The notes under the pieces were generated by a model. That model was not told the origin of the DNA and ran no database searches. It saw nothing but the letters and a program-made list of their open reading frames with translations. Source: Caulobacter sp. CCUG 60055 (GTDB taxonomy: Bacteria > Pseudomonadota > Alphaproteobacteria > Caulobacterales > Caulobacteraceae). Taken from it: a stretch of DNA of 64,000 nucleotides. This document shows, one piece after another, positions 1-9,640 of the stretch. The stretch spans positions 186,001-250,000 of the forward strand of contig NZ_PUIC01000005.1 of the NCBI RefSeq assembly GCF_022750545.1. The letters run 5' to 3'. Within the stretch, counting starts at the first letter, position 1. Each line of letters begins with the position of its first letter. Made by a program: the position numbers and the translations under genes.

Positions 1-444
1 GGCGCTGTAATAGACGTCCGGCGCAGCGATCTCGCCCTGGCGGGACGCCCGCGACAGGTCGGCCAGGGCCCGCGCGTCTCCGGCCATGTCGCGCACGGCG
101 GTCACCCCGCCATAGAGCATCCGCCGCATATAGGCCTCGGCCGCCCTGCGGTCGGGCGAGGTCGCCAGGTGGACGTGGGTGTCGATCAGGCCCGGCGTGA
201 CATAGAGGCCGGCGACGTCGGGCCGCCGCCCGCCGGCGGGCGCCTGGGCGAGGGGAACCACGGCCTCGATGCGCTCGCCCCTGACCACCACGGCCATGCC
301 GGGGCGCGGCGCCGCGCCCGTCCCGTCGATCACCGTGACCCCCGCATAGACCGTGAGGCCGTCCGGCTCCGCCGCGCGGGCCCCCGCCGCCGCGGAGGCC
401 GACACCGTCAAGGCCGCCGCCAGGATCATCGCCGACCGTCGCAT
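1..444 (-). CDS. Exported amidohydrolase, N-terminal part only
   Basis: The gene begins at ATG 444 and runs off the left edge, so only about 148 residues are visible. The first ~22 residues form a signal peptide (MRRSAMILAAALTVSASAAA), so the enzyme should be secreted to the periplasm. After it come the small beta-sandwich typical of amidohydrolases and the metal-binding HxH motif in GLIDTHVHL at about residue 80. The family is the metal-dependent amidohydrolase/imidazolonepropionase-like group, whose exported members are often predicted to cleave Xaa-Pro or cyclic amide substrates. The substrate cannot be told. It is transcribed in the same direction as cobP, with a 65-bp gap. Confidence 0.85.
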   Translation of the reverse strand, partial: MRRSAMILAAALTVSASAAAGARAAEPDGLTVYAGVTVIDGTGAAPRPGMAVVVRGERIEAVVPLAQAPAGGRRPDVAGLYVTPGLIDTHVHLATSPDRRAAEAYMRRMLYGGVTAVRDMAGDARALADLSRASRQGEIAAPDVYYSA

Positions 445-509
445 GTCCCCTCCCCGTTTCTGCCCTCGCATCGCCGGGCCATCGATCAGGCGGCCCGTGG
501 GGAAGTCAA

Positions 510-1025
510 TCACTTCAGCCGCAGCGGCAGGCCGGCGACGATCAGCACCGCCTGGTCGCACGCCGCCGCCATCCTCTGGTTCAGGCGGCCGGCCTCGTCG
601 CGGAAGCGGCGGGCCAGGGCGTTGTCCGGCACGATCCCCTGCCCCACCTCGTTCGACACCAGCCACACGGGCGCTGCGCAGGCGCGCAGGGCCGCCTCCA
701 GCCGGTCCGTCGCCGCGCCGAGATCGGCCTCGGCCAGCATCAGGTTGCTGAGCCACAGGGTCAGGCAGTCGACCACCGTCGCCTCGCCCGCCGTGCGCGC
801 CGCCAGCGCCGCCGGCAGGTCCAGGGGCGCCTCCGCCGTCGACCAGGCCCCGCCGCGCTCGGCCCGGTGGCGGGCGATGCGCTCGGCCATCTCGTCGTCG
901 AAGGCCTGGGCGGTGGCGATCATCACCGGGCGCGCGCCGCGTCCGGCGGCCCACGCCTCCGCCTGGGCCTGAGCGTAGGCGCTCTTGCCCGAGCGGGCGC
1001 CGCCGAGGACGAGGGTCAAGGTCAT
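510..1025 (-). CDS. cobP: Bifunctional adenosylcobinamide kinase / adenosylcobinamide-phosphate guanylyltransferase
   Basis: CobP (CobU in Salmonella) phosphorylates adenosylcobinamide and then attaches GMP, giving GDP-cobinamide for nucleotide-loop assembly. The 171-aa length fits the family. A Walker A loop (GGARSGKS) lies at the N-terminus, and RIARHRAERG around residue 50 carries the histidine that takes up GMP in characterised CobU. I chose ATG 1025 because the P-loop follows at once; an in-frame ATG at 1040 is possible. It is divergent from the riboswitch-controlled B12 operon, with 389 bp between the two starts, and supplies a step that operon lacks. Confidence 0.93.
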   Translation of the reverse strand: MTLTLVLGGARSGKSAYAQAQAEAWAAGRGARPVMIATAQAFDDEMAERIARHRAERGGAWSTAEAPLDLPAALAARTAGEATVVDCLTLWLSNLMLAEADLGAATDRLEAALRACAAPVWLVSNEVGQGIVPDNALARRFRDEAGRLNQRMAAACDQAVLIVAGLPLRLK

Positions 1026-1080
1026 CGAGGGACTCCGCAATTGACCGTGTGCGCCGCAGCAACTAAGCCAAGCGTCGCGA

Positions 1081-1240
1081 CAGGTTCCTCTGATCGAGGA
1101 TGAAAAGGGAACTCAGGTGAAAGCCCTGGGCTGCCCCCGCAACTGTAAGCGGCGAGTCCGCGCATCAAAAGCCACTGGGTCGAAAGACCTGGGAAGGCGA
1201 TGCGCACCGGCGTCGACCCGCAAGCCAGGAGACCTGCCCG
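1081..1240 (+). promoter_or_regulatory. Cobalamin (AdoCbl) riboswitch
   Basis: The conserved blocks of the B12 riboswitch appear in order: a GGGAA segment near 1108, GGTGAAA then GGGCTGCCCCCGCAACTG around 1117-1145 (the B12 box), GCCACTGG near 1171, GGGAAGGCG near 1191, and GACCCGCAAGCCAGGAGACC at about 1215-1234. It lies in the 389-bp gap between cobP and btuB and points toward btuB. About 175 nt separate the aptamer from the btuB GTG, room for an expression platform. Cobalamin binding should lower btuB and operon expression. The edges are approximate. Confidence 0.95.
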
Positions 1241-1414
1241 TCGCGGTCGTCCTTCGTTCAGCCGGGGTGCGCTGTGCGAACGGGTCCTCCCGAGAGACGA
1301 CGATCGCCAACCAAGGGCCGCGCCCGCGCGGGCCTCGGTTCCGCCTGGGCGCGTCTCGCCCCTGCGGGACCGGACGCCGCCGGGCCGCCCGTCGTCAGTT
1401 CGAGGGGAAGACCT

Positions 1415-3388
1415 GTGACGAAGTTCCTGTTGTCCACCGCCTGCGCCAGCGCCCTGCTGGCCCTGGCCGCGCCCGCTCTGGCCGAGGAGGCGCCCGCGCC
1501 TGATCCCGACGTGGCCGGCCGCGCCGCCGCCGCCGGGGTCGACACCCTGGTGGTGACGGCCACCCGTTCGCCGCAGCGCATCGACCGCATCGGCCAGTCG
1601 GTCACCGTGCTCGACGCCGAAGCCATCCAGGCCAGCCAGAAGGCGGTGATCTCCGACCTGCTGGCCATGACGCCGGGCGTCAGCTTCTCGCGCAACGGCG
1701 GGGTCGGGGCGACCACCTCGCTGCGCATCCGCGGGGCCGAGACCGACCAGACCGTGGTCGTGGTCGACGGCGTCAAGCTGAACGACCCCACCTCGCCGGG
1801 CGGCGGCTACAACTTCGCCAACATGCTGGCTGGCGACATCGCGCGCATCGAGGTGCTGCGCGGCGCGCAATCGACCCTGTGGGGCAGCCAGGCCATCGGC
1901 GGGGTGGTCAACATCGTCACCGCCGACCCGACCAAGCCGTTCGAGGGCTCGGCCTCGCTGGAGGGCGGCTCGATGTCGACCGGCTACGCCCGCGCGGCGG
2001 TCGGCGGCGCGAGCGAGCGGCTGGTCTGGCGGCTGGCCGGCGGCTACTACACCACGCGCGGCGTCTCGGCCTTCGCCGGCGGCAGCGAGGCCGACGGCTA
2101 TCGCAACACCGGCTTCAGCGGCCGGCTGCGCTACAAGGTGAGCGACGACGTCACGGTCGACCTGCGCGCGGTCTATTCCAAGGGCCGCAACCAGTTCGAC
2201 GGCTTCCCGCCGCCCAACTTCGTCTTCGCCGACGACAACGAGTACGGGACCACGGAAGAGTTCGTCGGCTACGCAGGCGTCAACTTCGCCCTGCTGGACG
2301 GCCGCCTCAAGAACCGCATCGCCTACGGCTACACCAACACCAACCGCAACAACTACAACCCCGACCAGGAGGTGACGCCGATCACCTTCACCGCCAACGG
2401 CAAGAACGAGCGGTGGGAATACCAGGGGACCTTCGCCGTCACCGACGACTGGAACGCGGTGTTCGGCCTCGAGAGCGAGCGGTCGACCATGCGCTCGGCC
2501 TCGCCCTCGGCCTTCGCCCCCAACCCGCCCCGGATCAACGGCAAGGTCGGCATCGACAGCGCCTACCTCCAGCTCCAGGGACAGGTGATCCGCGGCCTGA
2601 CCGTGACCGCCGGCCTGCGCTACGACGACCACGACACCTTCGGCGACCGCACCCTGGGCCAGCTGGCCGCCGCCTGGTCGCTGAACGACGGCGCCACCGT
2701 GCTGCGCGCCAGCTGGGGCCAAGGCTTCAAGGCGCCGACCCTCTATCAGCTCTACAGCCCCTACGGGAACACCACCCTGAAGCCCGAGGAGGCCGACGGC
2801 TGGGACATGGGCGTCGAGCAGCATCTGGCCGACGGCAAGCTGACGCTGCAGGCGACCTACTTCCACCGCGACACCACCAACCAGATCGACTTCGCCTACT
2901 GCACCGGCGCGCCCGATCCCCTGTGCGCGGCCGGCGGGGGCGTGCGGTTCGGCTATTATTCCAACGTGGCCAAGACCCGCGCCCAGGGCGTCGAGCTGAG
3001 CGGCGAGCTGCGGCCGGACGACCGCTGGACGCTGCGGGCCAACTACACCTGGACCGACGCCGCCAACGAAGCGCCCGGCGCCAACAACGGCAAGGCCCTG
3101 GCCCGCCGGCCCGAGAACGCCGGCTCGGCGTCGGTGGCCTATCTGTGGCCGGCGAAGCTGACGACCACGCTGTCGGCGCGCTACAACGGCGACACCTATG
3201 ACGACGTCGCCAACAAGTACCTGCTCAAGAACTACACGCTGGTCGACGTGGCGGCGTCCTATCCCGTGAACGACCGCCTCGAGGTCTATGGCCGGGTCGA
3301 GAACCTGTTCGACCAAAGCAACCAGACGGTCCGCAACTACGGATCGCCGGGCCGCGCCGCCTATCTCGGCGTGCGGGCCAGGTTCTAG
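1415..3388 (+). CDS. btuB: TonB-dependent vitamin B12 outer-membrane receptor
   Basis: BtuB takes corrinoids across the outer membrane using TonB energy. The 657-aa product starts at GTG 1415, preceded by GAGGGGAAG at 1402-1410, which excludes the longer upstream reading frame. A signal peptide (MTKFLLSTACASALLALAAP...) is followed by a TonB-box-like DTLVVTATRS near residue 45, a plug domain with LRIRGAETDQT and VVVDGVKLND, and a beta-barrel ending in the aromatic RARF typical of outer-membrane proteins. The upstream B12 riboswitch and downstream cobalamin genes make the substrate nearly certain. It is the first gene of a long operon; cobC begins 8 nt after its stop. Confidence 0.95.
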   Translation: MTKFLLSTACASALLALAAPALAEEAPAPDPDVAGRAAAAGVDTLVVTATRSPQRIDRIGQSVTVLDAEAIQASQKAVISDLLAMTPGVSFSRNGGVGATTSLRIRGAETDQTVVVVDGVKLNDPTSPGGGYNFANMLAGDIARIEVLRGAQSTLWGSQAIGGVVNIVTADPTKPFEGSASLEGGSMSTGYARAAVGGASERLVWRLAGGYYTTRGVSAFAGGSEADGYRNTGFSGRLRYKVSDDVTVDLRAVYSKGRNQFDGFPPPNFVFADDNEYGTTEEFVGYAGVNFALLDGRLKNRIAYGYTNTNRNNYNPDQEVTPITFTANGKNERWEYQGTFAVTDDWNAVFGLESERSTMRSASPSAFAPNPPRINGKVGIDSAYLQLQGQVIRGLTVTAGLRYDDHDTFGDRTLGQLAAAWSLNDGATVLRASWGQGFKAPTLYQLYSPYGNTTLKPEEADGWDMGVEQHLADGKLTLQATYFHRDTTNQIDFAYCTGAPDPLCAAGGGVRFGYYSNVAKTRAQGVELSGELRPDDRWTLRANYTWTDAANEAPGANNGKALARRPENAGSASVAYLWPAKLTTTLSARYNGDTYDDVANKYLLKNYTLVDVAASYPVNDRLEVYGRVENLFDQSNQTVRNYGSPGRAAYLGVRARF

Positions 3389-3396
3389 GCCCCGCG

Positions 3397-4425
3397 ATGA
3401 CGGCTAGGGCGCAAGGCGCATTCGGCCGTCACGGCGGCCGGCTCGCGGCGGCGGCGGCGGCGTTCCCGCACGCCCCGACGCCGTGGGTCGACCTGTCGAC
3501 CGGGATCAACCCGCACGGCTGGCGAGGCCCCCGCGCCGCGCCGGCCGCCCTGCGCCGGCTGCCCGACCCGGCCGGGACCGCCGCCCTGGAGCGGGCCGCC
3601 GCCGCCGCGTTCGGCCTGGCCCCCGCTGACGCCAAGGCGGCCGCCGCCGTCCCCGGGGCCGAGGCCGCCCTGCGCTTGGCGCCGCGCCTGACCGGCGCGC
3701 GCGCCGTCGCCATCGCCTCGCCGACCTATGGCGGCCACGCCGAGGCCTGGACCGCCGCCGGCGCCGAGGTCCGCGCCGTCCATCCCGACGAGCTGGACCG
3801 CGTCGAAGCCGAGGCCGTCGTCGTCGTCAATCCGAACAATCCCGACGGCCGCCGGCTGCCTCCCGACCTGCTGCTCGGCCTCGCTCGGCGGCAGGCCGAG
3901 CGCGGGCGGAGCCTGATCGTCGACGAATCCTTCGTCGAGACCGCGCCGGAGCTCAGCGTCGCCGCCGCCGCCCCGCGCATTCCCGGCCTGATCGTGCTGC
4001 GCTCGTTCGGCAAGTTCTTCGGCCTGCCGGGCGCGCGCCTGGGCTTCGTGGTCGCCGCGCCCGAAACCATCGCCCGCGTGCGCGCCGCCTTCGGCGACTG
4101 GCCGGTCTGCGCCGACGCCATAGCCTTGGGGTCGCGCGCCTACGCCGACCTCGCCTGGGCCGAACGCGAGCGGAGCCGCCTGGCGGCCCAGGCCGAGCGG
4201 CTGGACCGGAGCCTGCGGCGGGCCGGCTTCGAGATCGTCGGCGGAACCTCGCTGTTCCGCCTGACCCGCAGCCGCGACGCCGCCAGGCGCTTCGCCGCCC
4301 TGGCCGGGGCCGGCGTGCTGGTCCGCCCGTTCGACGACCGGCCGGACTGGCTGCGTTTCGGCCCGCCCGGGCCCCCGGCCGCCTGGCGCAGGCTCGACGC
4401 CGCCCTGTCGGGGTTCTCGGCATGA
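3397..4425 (+). CDS. cobC: Threonine-phosphate decarboxylase-like PLP enzyme
   Basis: The product is a 342-aa fold-type I PLP enzyme of the CobC/CobD family, which makes (R)-1-aminopropan-2-yl phosphate, the linker of the B12 nucleotide loop. The N-terminal DLSTGINPHGW is a family hallmark, VVNPNNPDGRRLP lies near residue 145, and SFGKFFGLPGARLGF near residue 205 holds the lysine expected to bind PLP. Its stop overlaps the btuF start (ATGA). The nearby cbiB attaches the product to cobyric acid. The name cobC follows alphaproteobacterial usage; Salmonella calls the enzyme CobD. Confidence 0.9.
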   Translation: MTARAQGAFGRHGGRLAAAAAAFPHAPTPWVDLSTGINPHGWRGPRAAPAALRRLPDPAGTAALERAAAAAFGLAPADAKAAAAVPGAEAALRLAPRLTGARAVAIASPTYGGHAEAWTAAGAEVRAVHPDELDRVEAEAVVVVNPNNPDGRRLPPDLLLGLARRQAERGRSLIVDESFVETAPELSVAAAAPRIPGLIVLRSFGKFFGLPGARLGFVVAAPETIARVRAAFGDWPVCADAIALGSRAYADLAWAERERSRLAAQAERLDRSLRRAGFEIVGGTSLFRLTRSRDAARRFAALAGAGVLVRPFDDRPDWLRFGPPGPPAAWRRLDAALSGFSA

Positions 4426-5279
4426 CCGCGCGCCCGACCCGCCGCGCCGCGACCGCCGGCGCCCTGGGCGCCCTGGTCGCCGGCCCCGCCGCAGCCGCCG
4501 CCCCGTCCGGCCGGGTGGTCTCGCTCAACCCCTGCCTCGATTCCCTTCTCGTCGCCCTGGCCGACCGCAGCCAGATCGCCGCGCTCAGCCACTACGCCCG
4601 CGACCCGACGGCCTCCAGCCTGCCCGACTGGGCCCGCGCGCTGCCCATCACCCACGAGACCGCCGAAGAGGTGGTCGCCCTGCGCCCGGACCTCGTGCTG
4701 ACCAGCCGCCACAGCTCGCTGGCCACCCGCAACGCCCTGCGCCGGCTGGGCGTGCGCGCCGAACCCTTCTCCGTCCCCGACACCGTGGCCGACAGCATGG
4801 CCCAGGTGCGGCGCGTCGCCAGGCTGCTCGGCCGGCCGGAGCGGGGCGAGGCCCTGATCGCCCGCGTCGAGGCGGCCCTGGCCGCAGCCGCCCCGCCCCC
4901 CGGGGCCCGGCGGCTCAAGGTGCTGGTCTTCCAGCCCAACGGCTTCGCGGCCGGCCCCCGCACCCTGCTCGACGAGATGCTGACGCGGACGGGGTTCGAC
5001 AACATGGCCGCGCGCTATGGCCTGCGCACCTGGGGCAACGTGCCGCTGGAGCGGCTGATCGCCGACCCGCCGCAGCTGCTGCTGGCCGGCGAGGCCGCGC
5101 CCGGCCCGCCCACCTGGGCCGAGCGGGTGGTCAGCCATCCGGCCCTGAAGGCCATCGGCCCGCGCATGCGCCGGGCGGTCTTCCCGCAGCGGCTGCTCTA
5201 TTGCGGCGGCCCGGTGCTGCTGGAGACCGCCGCCGTGCTCGCCGACGCCCGCCGCAAGGCCCTGGAGGCTCACCCATGA
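4422..5279 (+). CDS. btuF: Periplasmic corrinoid-binding protein of ABC transporter
   Basis: This 285-aa helical-backbone metal-receptor protein should carry corrinoids from BtuB to the BtuCD importer. The start MTARPTRRAATAGALGALVA has arginines before a short hydrophobic stretch, a signal peptide that may use the Tat route. RVVSLNPCLDSLLVAL follows, then the two-lobe fold with ALRPDLVLTS near residue 90. Function comes from family similarity and from position: it overlaps cobC before it and btuC after it, both by ATGA. Confidence 0.88.
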   Translation: MTARPTRRAATAGALGALVAGPAAAAAPSGRVVSLNPCLDSLLVALADRSQIAALSHYARDPTASSLPDWARALPITHETAEEVVALRPDLVLTSRHSSLATRNALRRLGVRAEPFSVPDTVADSMAQVRRVARLLGRPERGEALIARVEAALAAAAPPPGARRLKVLVFQPNGFAAGPRTLLDEMLTRTGFDNMAARYGLRTWGNVPLERLIADPPQLLLAGEAAPGPPTWAERVVSHPALKAIGPRMRRAVFPQRLLYCGGPVLLETAAVLADARRKALEAHP

Positions 5280-6262
5280 AACGGCCCCCGCCGCCCCTGA
5301 TCTGGGGCGCCCTGATCGCGGCCATAGGCCTGCTCGCCCTGGTCAGCCTGGCGGCCGGCAAGGTGTGGGTGCCGTTCAGCGCCTGGGCGGCGCCGGGAGC
5401 CGATCCCCGCTGGGCGATCATCTTCGAGCTGCGCCTGCCGCGCACCGTCCTGGCCGTCGTGGTCGGCGGCGCCCTCGGCCTCTGCGGCGCCGCCCTGCAG
5501 GGCTACACGCGCAATCCCCTGGCCGATCCCAGCGCCCTGGGCGTCTCGTCCATGGCCTCGCTGGGAGCGGTGCTGACGCTCTATTTCGGCCTGACCGCCA
5601 GCACGCCCTGGCTGCTGCCGGCCGGCGCGATGGTCGGGGCGGCGATCGGAGTGGCGGTGCTGCTCGCCCTGTCCAACACCGCCTCCAGCATCGCCACCTT
5701 CATCCTGGCCGGCATGGTGCTGAACACCATGGCCGGCGCGGGCGTCGCCCTGGCCCTCAGCCTCGCGCCCAACCCCTGGGCGGTGAACGAGATCGTCAAC
5801 TGGCTGCTGGGCTCGCTGACCGACCGCAGCGTCGAGGAGGTGCGGCTGGCCCTGCCGTTCGTCGCCGTCGGCTGCGGGGTGCTGCTGACGCTCGGCCGCG
5901 ATCTCGACGCCCTCACCCTGGGCGAGACCGGGGCCCGGTCGGTGGGGGTGAGGATGGACCGCGTCCGCCTGCTGCTCGGCCTTGGGGTCGGCCTGGCGGC
6001 CGGCACCTGCGTGGCGGTGACCGGCGTCATCGGCTTCGTCGGCCTGATCACCCCGCACCTGATGCGGCCCCTGGTCGGCGCGCGTCCCGGCGCCCTGCTG
6101 ATCCCCAGCGCCCTGGCCGGGGCCGTGGTGGTGCTGGCCGGCGACGTGGCGGTGCGGCTGATCCCCTCGGCGGGCGAGGTCAAGCTCAGCGTGGCGATGG
6201 CCGCCATCGGCGGGCCGTTCTTCCTCGCCCTGCTGGTGTCGATGCGACGGAGGATGGCGTGA
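5276..6262 (+). CDS. btuC: Corrinoid ABC transporter permease (FecCD family)
   Basis: This 328-aa polytopic inner-membrane protein belongs to the BtuC/FecCD permease family, which normally has about ten membrane helices and works as a dimer. Family signatures are LRLPRTVLAVVVGGALGLCG, then GYTRNPLADPSALG around residues 80-90, and GFVGLITPHLMRPLVG around 255, near the coupling-helix region that contacts the ATPase. ATG 5276 overlaps the btuF stop; a longer frame upstream lies inside btuF and is rejected. The family also transports iron-siderophores, so corrinoid specificity rests on the operon. Confidence 0.92.
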   Translation: MKRPPPPLIWGALIAAIGLLALVSLAAGKVWVPFSAWAAPGADPRWAIIFELRLPRTVLAVVVGGALGLCGAALQGYTRNPLADPSALGVSSMASLGAVLTLYFGLTASTPWLLPAGAMVGAAIGVAVLLALSNTASSIATFILAGMVLNTMAGAGVALALSLAPNPWAVNEIVNWLLGSLTDRSVEEVRLALPFVAVGCGVLLTLGRDLDALTLGETGARSVGVRMDRVRLLLGLGVGLAAGTCVAVTGVIGFVGLITPHLMRPLVGARPGALLIPSALAGAVVVLAGDVAVRLIPSAGEVKLSVAMAAIGGPFFLALLVSMRRRMA

Positions 6263-7032
6263 GCGGGCTGAAAGCGGCGGGGCTGCGCCTCGGCCTGAAC
6301 GGGCGCGCCATCCTGGGCGGCGTCGACGTCTCGTTCGCCCGGGGCGAAGTGTCGGCGGTGATCGGCCCCAACGGCGCCGGCAAGTCGACCTTGCTGGCCT
6401 GTCTCGCCGGCCTGCGACGGCCCGACGACGGGACCGTCGACCTCGACGACGCCGACATCCGCCGCCTGTCGCCGCGCGCGCGCGCGCGGCGCATGGGCTT
6501 CCTGCCGCAGACGCCCGAGATCGCCTGGTCGGTCGACGTCGAGACACTGGTCGGCCTTGGCCGCACGCCCTTCGTCGGCGCCCTGGGCCTGGGCGCGGCC
6601 GACCGCGAGGCCGTCGCGCGCGCCCTGGCGGCGACCGACATGACGGGCATGTCCCAGCGCGTCGTCACCACCCTGTCCGGTGGCGAGCGGGCGCGGGCCC
6701 TGATCGCGCGCGCCCTGGCCGGCGAGCCCGACTGGCTGCTGGCCGACGAGCCGATGACCGGCCTCGACCCGGGCCACCAGCTCGACGCCGCCGACCTGTT
6801 CCGCAAGATGGCGGCGGACGGCCGCGGCGTGGTCGTCACCCTGCATGACCTGTCGCTGGCCGCCCGCGTGGCCGACAAGATCGTGGTCCTGGCCGGGGGC
6901 CGGGTCCTGGCCGACGGCCGGCCGGCCGAGGCGCTGACGCCGCAGGTGCTGGCCGAAGCCTACGGGATCGAGGCCCGCGTCGTCGCCGGCGCCGGCGGCC
7001 CGGTGGTCGAGATCGTCGGCCGGCGTGGCTGA
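6259..7032 (+). CDS. btuD: Corrinoid ABC transporter ATPase
   Basis: The product is a 257-aa ABC ATPase that energises BtuC. It shows Walker A GPNGAGKST at about residue 37, the signature LSGGERAR near 140, Walker B WLLADEPMTGLD near 163 and the H-loop TLHDLS near 196. It starts at GTG 6259, which overlaps the btuC stop as GTGA, and it ends 8 nt inside cbiB. The order receptor, binding protein, permease, ATPase completes the uptake system. Confidence 0.93.
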   Translation: MSGLKAAGLRLGLNGRAILGGVDVSFARGEVSAVIGPNGAGKSTLLACLAGLRRPDDGTVDLDDADIRRLSPRARARRMGFLPQTPEIAWSVDVETLVGLGRTPFVGALGLGAADREAVARALAATDMTGMSQRVVTTLSGGERARALIARALAGEPDWLLADEPMTGLDPGHQLDAADLFRKMAADGRGVVVTLHDLSLAARVADKIVVLAGGRVLADGRPAEALTPQVLAEAYGIEARVVAGAGGPVVEIVGRRG

Positions 7033-8017
7033 GGCCTGGACCGCCATCGGGCCGACGGCCTGGCCCACGCCCTGGATCGTGCTGGCCGCCGCCGTCGCCG
7101 AGGCGGCGGTCGGCTATCCCGACGCCCTGCACCGGCGCCTGCCGCACCCCGTGGTCTGGCTGGGCGGGGCGATTTCGACGCTGGAGCGCTGGTGGAACCG
7201 CCCGGAGCGGCCGCCGCCCGCTCGCCGCCTGCTGGGGGTCGCCACGGTGGTCCTGGTCACCGGCGCGGCCTGGGTCGCCGGATTCGCCCTTCAGAGCGCC
7301 TGCGCCCGCCTGCCGTTCGGCGTCGTCGCCGTCGTCGCGGCCGGCACGCTGGGGCTGGCCCAGCGCAGCCTCTACGACCATGTCGCCGCCGTGTTGCGCC
7401 CGCTGGCGGCCGGCGACCTCGACAGGGCCAGGGCGGCGGTCGGCCGCATCGTCGGCCGCGACGTCGCGGCGCTGGACGACCGGGGCGTGGCGGCGGCGGC
7501 GCTGGAGAGCCTGGCCGAAAGCTTCAACGACGGCGTGATCGCGCCGATGTTCTGGCTCGCCCTGGGCGGCCTGGGCGGGCTGTTCGCCTACAAGGCGCTC
7601 AACACCGCCGACAGCCTGATCGGCCACAAGGAGCCGCGCTGGCGCGACTTCGGCTGGGCGGCGGCCAGGGCCGACGACGTGTTCAACCTGATTCCGGCCC
7701 GGCTGGCCGGAGCCCTGATCGCCGCCGCCTCGCCGGCCGCGTGGCGGACCATGCTGCGCGACGCCGGCAAGCACGCCTCGCCCAACGCCGGCTGGCCGGA
7801 GGCGGCGATGGCCGGCGCGCTTGGCGTGCGGCTGGGCGGCGCGGCGACCTATGACGGCGTCCGCCACGACCGGCCGGCGTTCGGCGACGGCGGCGAGCCG
7901 GCCGCCGAGGACCTGCGGGCCGGCCTGCGGCGTTACGCTTGGGCCTGCGCGGCGGCCTGGGCGATCCTGGCCGCGACGGGGGCGGCGATGAGCTTGGAGA
8001 CGACATGGCCGCGTTGA
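7025..8017 (+). CDS. cbiB: Adenosylcobinamide-phosphate synthase
   Basis: CbiB (CobD in Pseudomonas denitrificans naming) is an integral membrane enzyme that couples aminopropanol phosphate to adenosylcobyric acid. The 330-aa sequence has the family's N-terminal [19 protein letters not shown], then [19 protein letters not shown] near residue 160 and [14 protein letters not shown] near 197, with several hydrophobic helices. GTG 7025 overlaps btuD by 8 nt, and the 3' end overlaps cobQ by 13 nt, which suggests translational coupling. Its substrates come from the cobC and cobQ products on the same transcript. Confidence 0.94.
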   Translation: MAEAWTAIGPTAWPTPWIVLAAAVAEAAVGYPDALHRRLPHPVVWLGGAISTLERWWNRPERPPPARRLLGVATVVLVTGAAWVAGFALQSACARLPFGVVAVVAAGTLGLAQRSLYDHVAAVLRPLAAGDLDRARAAVGRIVGRDVAALDDRGVAAAALESLAESFNDGVIAPMFWLALGGLGGLFAYKALNTADSLIGHKEPRWRDFGWAAARADDVFNLIPARLAGALIAAASPAAWRTMLRDAGKHASPNAGWPEAAMAGALGVRLGGAATYDGVRHDRPAFGDGGEPAAEDLRAGLRRYAWACAAAWAILAATGAAMSLETTWPR

Positions 8018-9468
8018 TGATCCAGGGCTGCGGCTCGGACGTGGGCAAGTCGGTGCTGGTCGCCGGCCTGTGCCGCGCCTTCGCCAACCGCGGCCTGACG
8101 GTGCGGCCGTTCAAGCCGCAGAACATGTCGAACAACGCCGCCGTCACCATCGACGGCGGCGAGATCGGCCGGGCCCAGGCGCTGCAGGCGATCGCCTGCC
8201 GCACGCCGGCCACGGTCGATATGAACCCCGTGCTGTTGAAGCCGCAGAGCGACGTGGGCGCCCAGCTGATCGTGCGCGGCCGGATGGAAGGCGCCTGGCG
8301 GGCCGGCCCCTTTCAGGCGCGCAAGGCCGAACTGCTCGGCGTGGTGGTCGATTCCTTCCAGCGCCTGAGGGCCGAGAGCGATCTCGTCCTGGTCGAGGGC
8401 GCCGGCAGCCCCGCCGAGATCAACCTGCGCCGGGGCGACATCGCCAATATGGGTTTCGCCCGCGCGGCCGGCGTGCCCGTGGTGCTGGTCGGCGACATCG
8501 ACCGCGGCCATGTGATCGCCGCCCTGGTCGGGGCCCAGGCCGTGCTCGACCCCGAGGACGTGGCGATGATCCGCGGCTTCGTCATCAACAAGTTCCGCGG
8601 CGATCCGGCCCTGTTCGACGCCGGCCGCGCCGAAATCGTGCGGCGGACCGGCTGGCCGGACCTGGGCATGGCCCCGTGGATCGCCGCAGCCCGCCGCCTG
8701 CCGGCCGAGGACGCCGTGACGCTGGAGCGCGGCCGCGCGAGCGCTGGCGGCCGGCGGCTGAAGATCGTCGCGCCGATGCTGTCGCGCATCGCCAATTTCG
8801 ACGACTTCGACCCGCTGCGCGCCGAGCCCGACGTGGACTTCGCCTTCATCCCCCCCGGCGCAGCCCTGCCCGGCGACGCCGACGTGGCGATCCTGCCCGG
8901 CGCCAAGGCCACCCTGGCTGACCTGGCCTTCCTGCGGGCCCAGGGCTGGGACGTCGACCTGATCGCGCACGCCCGGCGCGGCGGCCGCATCCTGGGCGTC
9001 TGCGGCGGCTATCAGATGCTGGGCCGCCGGATCGCCGACCCTGACGGGATCGAGGGCCCCGCCGGCGCGGCTGACGGCCTGGGTCTGCTCGACGTCGAGA
9101 CGGTGCTGGGCGGCGACAAGGTCCTGCGTCCCGTCGCCGGCGCCCTGGCCGACGGCGGCGCCCGCTTCGACGGCTACGAGATGCATGTCGGCCGCACCGA
9201 GGGGCCGGGCTTGGCGTGCCCGTTCCTGAGGTTCGACGGCGGCGGCGCGGACGGCGCGGTCGACGCCACGGGCCGTATCGCCGGCGCCTATGTCCACGGC
9301 CTGTTCGCCCGGGGCGAGGCGCGCTCGGCCCTGCTGGCCCGCTGGGGCGCGGCCTCCACGGGCCGCGACCACGCCGCCGAGGTCGACGCCGCGCTCGACG
9401 AGATCGCCGCCGTGCTGGAGGCCCATCTCGACGTCGAGGCGCTGCTGGCGATCGCGCGCGGGCGCTGA
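8005..9468 (+). CDS. cobQ: Cobyric acid synthase (glutamine-hydrolysing)
   Basis: CobQ amidates four side chains of adenosylcobyrinic acid a,c-diamide using glutamine and ATP. The 487-aa protein has the N-terminal ATP-binding motif [26 protein letters not shown] near residue 42, and a C-terminal class I glutaminase domain with nucleophile Cys in [12 protein letters not shown] near residue 333 and the catalytic-type His in GAYVHGLF near 430. ATG 8005 overlaps the cbiB end. It is the last gene of the operon. No corrin-ring genes are in the window. Confidence 0.95.
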   Translation: MAALMIQGCGSDVGKSVLVAGLCRAFANRGLTVRPFKPQNMSNNAAVTIDGGEIGRAQALQAIACRTPATVDMNPVLLKPQSDVGAQLIVRGRMEGAWRAGPFQARKAELLGVVVDSFQRLRAESDLVLVEGAGSPAEINLRRGDIANMGFARAAGVPVVLVGDIDRGHVIAALVGAQAVLDPEDVAMIRGFVINKFRGDPALFDAGRAEIVRRTGWPDLGMAPWIAAARRLPAEDAVTLERGRASAGGRRLKIVAPMLSRIANFDDFDPLRAEPDVDFAFIPPGAALPGDADVAILPGAKATLADLAFLRAQGWDVDLIAHARRGGRILGVCGGYQMLGRRIADPDGIEGPAGAADGLGLLDVETVLGGDKVLRPVAGALADGGARFDGYEMHVGRTEGPGLACPFLRFDGGGADGAVDATGRIAGAYVHGLFARGEARSALLARWGAASTGRDHAAEVDAALDEIAAVLEAHLDVEALLAIARGR

Positions 9469-9640
9469 CCGGAACGCGGTCCTCGGCGCTCCGGTCTCCT
9501 CTCGGCGGCGCAGCCGGACGCTAGGCCATGGGCTTGCGGCGTATGCGGGCCTTGCTCGGATGAAAATGTCGGGCGGCCGCCGGCCTGTTCGTCCAAAAGA
9601 GGCGGGCGCTTCGTCCCGTTGTCGCTCTGAGGGCTATTCA

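Noticed and set aside
1022-3316. A 764-codon open frame antisense to btuB
   Set aside because: Repetitive Gly/Val/Ala/Arg-rich translation with no domain; it mirrors the codon bias of btuB, which is firmly identified on the other strand.
9469-9640. Possible second B12 regulatory element before the YCII gene
   Set aside because: None of the conserved riboswitch blocks is present; nothing else recognisable.
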